Below, in pieces: positions 61,134-64,000 of a stretch of DNA of 64,000 nt. The number at the start of each line of letters is the position of its first letter. The first letter of the stretch is position 1. The position numbers and the translations under genes were made by a program. The stretch is from an uncultured Cohaesibacter sp. (GTDB lineage Bacteria > Pseudomonadota > Alphaproteobacteria > Rhizobiales > Cohaesibacteraceae). The DNA lies in the NCBI RefSeq assembly GCF_963676485.1, contig NZ_OY781114.1:2575001-2639000 (forward strand), given 5' to 3'. Under the pieces are notes generated by a model. That model was not told where the DNA came from and made no database searches. It saw only the letters and a program-made list of their open reading frames with translations.

Positions 61134-63774
61134 CGACGTCACCTTCTGCTGTGTCTATGGTCTGGGCATCTTCAATGTCAATTTCGTCGGCTTTGGGGCG
61201 GCTTTTGCTTTTCCTCGATTTTCCCGTTACGGCCTTCAGTTCTTCAGGCATAGTGACCGAGCGCACATGCACATCGCGCTGCGGGAACGGGATTTCGATT
61301 TTTGCCTCTTTGAGAGCGCTGAAGATTTCAAAGCGCAAATCGCTCTTCGCCGTCAGCGAGTTGTTGACATCCTGCACATAGCAGCGCAAATCGAAATCGA
61401 GCGAGGAAGCACCGAAATCCATGAAATAGACAACGGGAGCCGGGTAGCTCGTGACATAGTCATTGGCGTCGGCCACCGCGAGCAGGATTTCGCGGACACG
61501 GTCCGGATCGGCATCATAGGAGACGCCAATAGGAACGATGATGCGGCCCATGGAGCCGTTATGCATCCAGTTCATGACCCGGTTGGAAATCAACTCCGAA
61601 TTGGGCACCACCACAGTGGCCCGATCGAAGGTTTCGATCGTTGTGGCACGCACGGAGATTTTCTTCACATAGCCCTGATCAGCCCCCACAACGACCCAGT
61701 CACCGGTCTTGATCGGGCGCTCTACCAGCAGGATGAGGCCGGAGACGAAGTTATTGACGATGCTCTGTAAGCCAAAACCGATACCAACCGAAAGAGCACC
61801 GGCAACCAAAGCGATGTTGGAAAGATCAAGCCCCATATAGGAAAAGGAGACCATCGCGGCGATGATCACGCCCAGATAGCCAAGGCTTGTCTGAATGGAA
61901 CTCTTGAGCCCTGAATCGAGATTGGTGGCGGGCAACCAGCGTTGTTCAATCCAGCGTTCGACGCTTTTGAGCAGCACGATTGCAATGACGAACACCACCA
62001 ATGCACCGATGATGTTGATCGGCGATATGGTCAGGTCACCCAGCTTGACGTTGAAGATGGCATTCTGCAGTGAGGTTATGAAGTCTGTGGACTCAACGCC
62101 CCAGGGCGTGAAGATCAATAGCGCGGCGCTGATATAAAGGAAGATCCGGACGATACCATTCAGCAATACGCCAAGCTGGTTGACCGCGCTGGTGGATACA
62201 CCGATCGCCTTTGAAATGCGTTTCTTGGGCCCATCCGTCGAGCTGAGATGTTCAAGCAGGAAATTGTCTGTGAGGGCGGAGAAAATGCCAAGAAGCCCCA
62301 AAATGACGAACAAGCGCCCCAGTTGCTCGGCGACGAAGGCACCCAGCGAGACATATCCGAGGATGGGGGCCACCGCGATGATCACGCAGATCAACCAGAT
62401 CAGTGGTTGCAGAAAGCGAATGAAGCGGGGCAGGGAAAAACCGCCTTGCTTTTCTTCTGGTAGCACTGTTGTGCCATCACTGTCAGGCTGGGCCGCAATC
62501 AGCATGCGCATGCCGAGGGTGACGAACAGAGCCACGAGGAAAGACGCCGCGCCGTTGATGAAGATGGTGGTTTCCAGTGGAGCGAAGAGCAGCTCGTCCA
62601 CTTCATCAAACAGGGTTTCCACCATGAAGATAGTGATCAGGGCCAGCGTAATGCTGAAGAGGCGGGTCGCGGCGCCTGTTTCCAGATTAAGCGGACGGTA
62701 GTTTGGTCGTCCAGGTGCCAGGAGCACCCGCGCAAGGCCATAAGACAGAGAGGAGGCAAAGACCACAAAAGACAGATGGTGGAACAACATCTCGATACGG
62801 CCGGGCAACAGGTTGGCGTTGCTCAGGATAAGCGTGATGGCCCAGAAAACGGAAATGGGGAAAATCGTGTAGACCAACACGGCCCAGCTGGCAAAATAGC
62901 TGCGTTGCAGCGCTGTCGGCGATTCAAGGCGTGCAAGGCGCGATAGCCCCGTAAAAAGCAAAATGCGCAAGGGGCCGAAGATGAGCAGGAAGACGAAGGT
63001 TAGCGTGGCGAGTATCTGCCAGATCTGCTCGGAGCCCTTGGTGGAAAGATATCCGCCCCAATCGGACATCAGGGTCATGGTGACGCGCCATGTTGTGACG
63101 AGACCGGCCAGCCCTTTAACCCAGAGGGTGGGATCGAGGATCGTATTGCTGCGCTCGAGCAACTGGCTTGTGAAGCGCTTCTGCCTTGCCACTGTGATGC
63201 GGTTGCTCAGCTGTTCGGCGCGCACAAGGGTTGCCGTGACCAGCTTCAGCTGGGAATCAAGCTCGGAGATGTGGGCTTCAAGTTCGTTGCGGCGTTTGGC
63301 CAGCTCTTCGGTTTCGCTGTTTGGACCTGCGATGACCGGTGGTGCGGCTGCTGTGGTTGTCTCCGTATCGCCCTGCGTATCTTCTGACTGTTGCTGCAAT
63401 TGTAACGGATCGGTGAGAGAGGGCGTTTGGGTATCGCTCTTGGCTTTGCTGTCCGGCTGGGGCGTGGCCGGTTTGAGGGCGTCAAACCGAGCCTGGGCTT
63501 CCTGCAGCTGGGGTTGCAAGCGCTCTTTCTGGTTGGTTGCCTCGGTCTTGATATCGTTGAGCTCTGTTCTGAGTTCGGCATAGGCCTTATCGGATAGAGA
63601 CGTCCGTGACAGAGTGGCCTCTATTTTATCAAGTCTGGCAATAAGCGACTCGGTGCTGTTGGAGCTGGAAGTCGGTATGGTCTGCGCACTGGCAAACGAG
63701 AGTGCAGCAAGAAGCAGGCATATTGCCAGATTGGCAATGATCAGGAAGCGATGAACAGGGTTGGTATGTGCCAC
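61117..63774 (-). CDS. MscS-family mechanosensitive channel with DUF3772-like N-terminus
   Basis: The 885-residue protein has a signal peptide (LLLAALSFASAQT), a periplasmic coiled coil with Gln and Glu-rich stretches of about 200 residues, then about eleven transmembrane segments. The pore-lining helix is the glycine-rich ALVAGALSVGIGFGLQ, and the MscS beta domain and cytosolic alpha/beta end (VVPNSELISNRVMNW) follow. It is a MscK-like osmotic valve. The GTG at 63774 follows AGAGGA; an earlier TTG at 63816 is possible. Confidence 0.93.
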   Translation of the reverse strand: MAHTNPVHRFLIIANLAICLLLAALSFASAQTIPTSSSNSTESLIARLDKIEATLSRTSLSDKAYAELRTELNDIKTEATNQKERLQPQLQEAQARFDALKPATPQPDSKAKSDTQTPSLTDPLQLQQQSEDTQGDTETTTAAAPPVIAGPNSETEELAKRRNELEAHISELDSQLKLVTATLVRAEQLSNRITVARQKRFTSQLLERSNTILDPTLWVKGLAGLVTTWRVTMTLMSDWGGYLSTKGSEQIWQILATLTFVFLLIFGPLRILLFTGLSRLARLESPTALQRSYFASWAVLVYTIFPISVFWAITLILSNANLLPGRIEMLFHHLSFVVFASSLSYGLARVLLAPGRPNYRPLNLETGAATRLFSITLALITIFMVETLFDEVDELLFAPLETTIFINGAASFLVALFVTLGMRMLIAAQPDSDGTTVLPEEKQGGFSLPRFIRFLQPLIWLICVIIAVAPILGYVSLGAFVAEQLGRLFVILGLLGIFSALTDNFLLEHLSSTDGPKKRISKAIGVSTSAVNQLGVLLNGIVRIFLYISAALLIFTPWGVESTDFITSLQNAIFNVKLGDLTISPINIIGALVVFVIAIVLLKSVERWIEQRWLPATNLDSGLKSSIQTSLGYLGVIIAAMVSFSYMGLDLSNIALVAGALSVGIGFGLQSIVNNFVSGLILLVERPIKTGDWVVVGADQGYVKKISVRATTIETFDRATVVVPNSELISNRVMNWMHNGSMGRIIVPIGVSYDADPDRVREILLAVADANDYVTSYPAPVVYFMDFGASSLDFDLRCYVQDVNNSLTAKSDLRFEIFSALKEAKIEIPFPQRDVHVRSVTMPEELKAVTGKSRKSKSRPKADEIDIEDAQTIDTAEGDVDAADD

Positions 63775-63821
63775 GCAGTGATCCTCTTGCAAAGTGAAAC
63801 AGGCAGAGCCCGCCAAGCAAA

Positions 63822-63946
63822 GTGTCTTTGTTGTCTAATGGAAATCGAAGGCGAACTCAATTCCTTCGATGGGGCAATCAAATCATACGCCAAATATGAA
63901 GGAAATATGTCTTTTTGGAACTTCCCTACTGGTGTCTTTGTTGTCT
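63822..63946 (+). repeat. Short direct repeat of 15 bases
   Basis: GTGTCTTTGTTGTCT occurs at 63822-63836 and 63932-63946. The second copy lies within the open frame at the edge. Confidence 0.8.
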
Positions 63947-64000
63947 CAGCAGTAGGTTTTAATTCAGGATGCTTGATTAAAGAGGGTGAAGCAATAATAT
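63838..64000 (+). CDS. Unrecognised reading frame, cut by the right edge
   Basis: An ATG at 63838 opens a frame of 54 codons that runs off the window. It reads MEIEGELNSFDGAIKSYAKY and continues with a hydrophobic FPTGVFVVSAVGF. No ribosome site is clear, so either it is not a gene or it starts elsewhere. The composition is protein-like, and the region is AT-rich compared with its neighbours. Confidence 0.35.
   Translation, partial: MEIEGELNSFDGAIKSYAKYEGNMSFWNFPTGVFVVSAVGFNSGCLIKEGEAII

Overview
The window looks like a chromosomal segment of an alphaproteobacterium, most likely a marine or sediment member of the Hyphomicrobiales (Rhizobiales). The evidence is gene content and order: metX / chorismate mutase / hisC / tyrC; zinc-ribbon gene / ftsE-ftsX-ydcF-plsC; hpt / cpdR; lysA-lptM-argH / tlpA; etfBA; and a complete ethylmalonyl-CoA pathway trio. 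CpdR and CtrA-type boxes (TTAA-N7-TTAA) fit the same group. The genus cannot be fixed from the sequence alone; a Cohaesibacter-like organism is a guess.

Layout. 1-5.2 kb: methionine (metX, cut by the left edge) and aromatic amino-acid genes, then a DUF2125 envelope protein. 5.4-12.8 kb: a ChaC-like cyclotransferase, the ftsE-ftsX-ydcF-plsC operon, a divergent zinc-ribbon membrane protein with eight tandem 18-residue repeats, hpt and cpdR. 12.9-16.9 kb: lysA-lptM-argH facing a TlpA-like thioredoxin. 17-24.8 kb: a small motility-associated protein behind a triple TTAA array, hbdA, etfBA, rhomboid, cobalamin adenosyltransferase, a PagL-like protein, an SDR and a VOC protein. 25-32.8 kb: methylsuccinyl-CoA dehydrogenase, crotonyl-CoA carboxylase/reductase and ethylmalonyl-CoA mutase. 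The ETF genes can take electrons from the dehydrogenase and the adenosyltransferase can supply B12 to the mutase, so 17-33 kb forms a coherent acetyl-CoA/C4 assimilation neighbourhood. 32.9-38.2 kb: a hybrid kinase, an AEC transporter, gluQ, an AlkA-like glycosylase, dsbB and a YqaA-family protein.

38.4-54.7 kb is the accessory-looking part. A tRNA-Leu(CAA) gene with a strong promoter is followed by five soluble signalling genes: a REC-kinase behind a CtrA-type box, a single-domain response regulator, a 1559-residue CheB-CheR-PAS-GAF-kinase protein, and a pair of degenerate kinase-like proteins. Next comes a two-gene [FeFe]-hydrogenase operon: a HydA with all H-cluster motifs, and an NuoF-tail/GltD-like electron-transfer fusion. 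A FixK/FNR-like box lies upstream. No hydE, hydF or hydG maturation gene is in the window. A NitT/TauT-type ABC importer runs divergently from the hydrogenase operon.

54.6-64 kb returns to ordinary content: a TSUP exporter, an M20 amidohydrolase, a D,D-carboxypeptidase, a TusA-like protein, DUF924, a GNAT protein with an upstream CtrA-type box, a CAP-domain lipoprotein, a large mechanosensitive channel, and the start of an unrecognised reading frame at the right edge. The most interesting elements are the alphaproteobacterial [FeFe]-hydrogenase unit beside the signalling cluster, the tandem FliM-like repeats in the zinc-ribbon protein, and the paired degenerate kinases.
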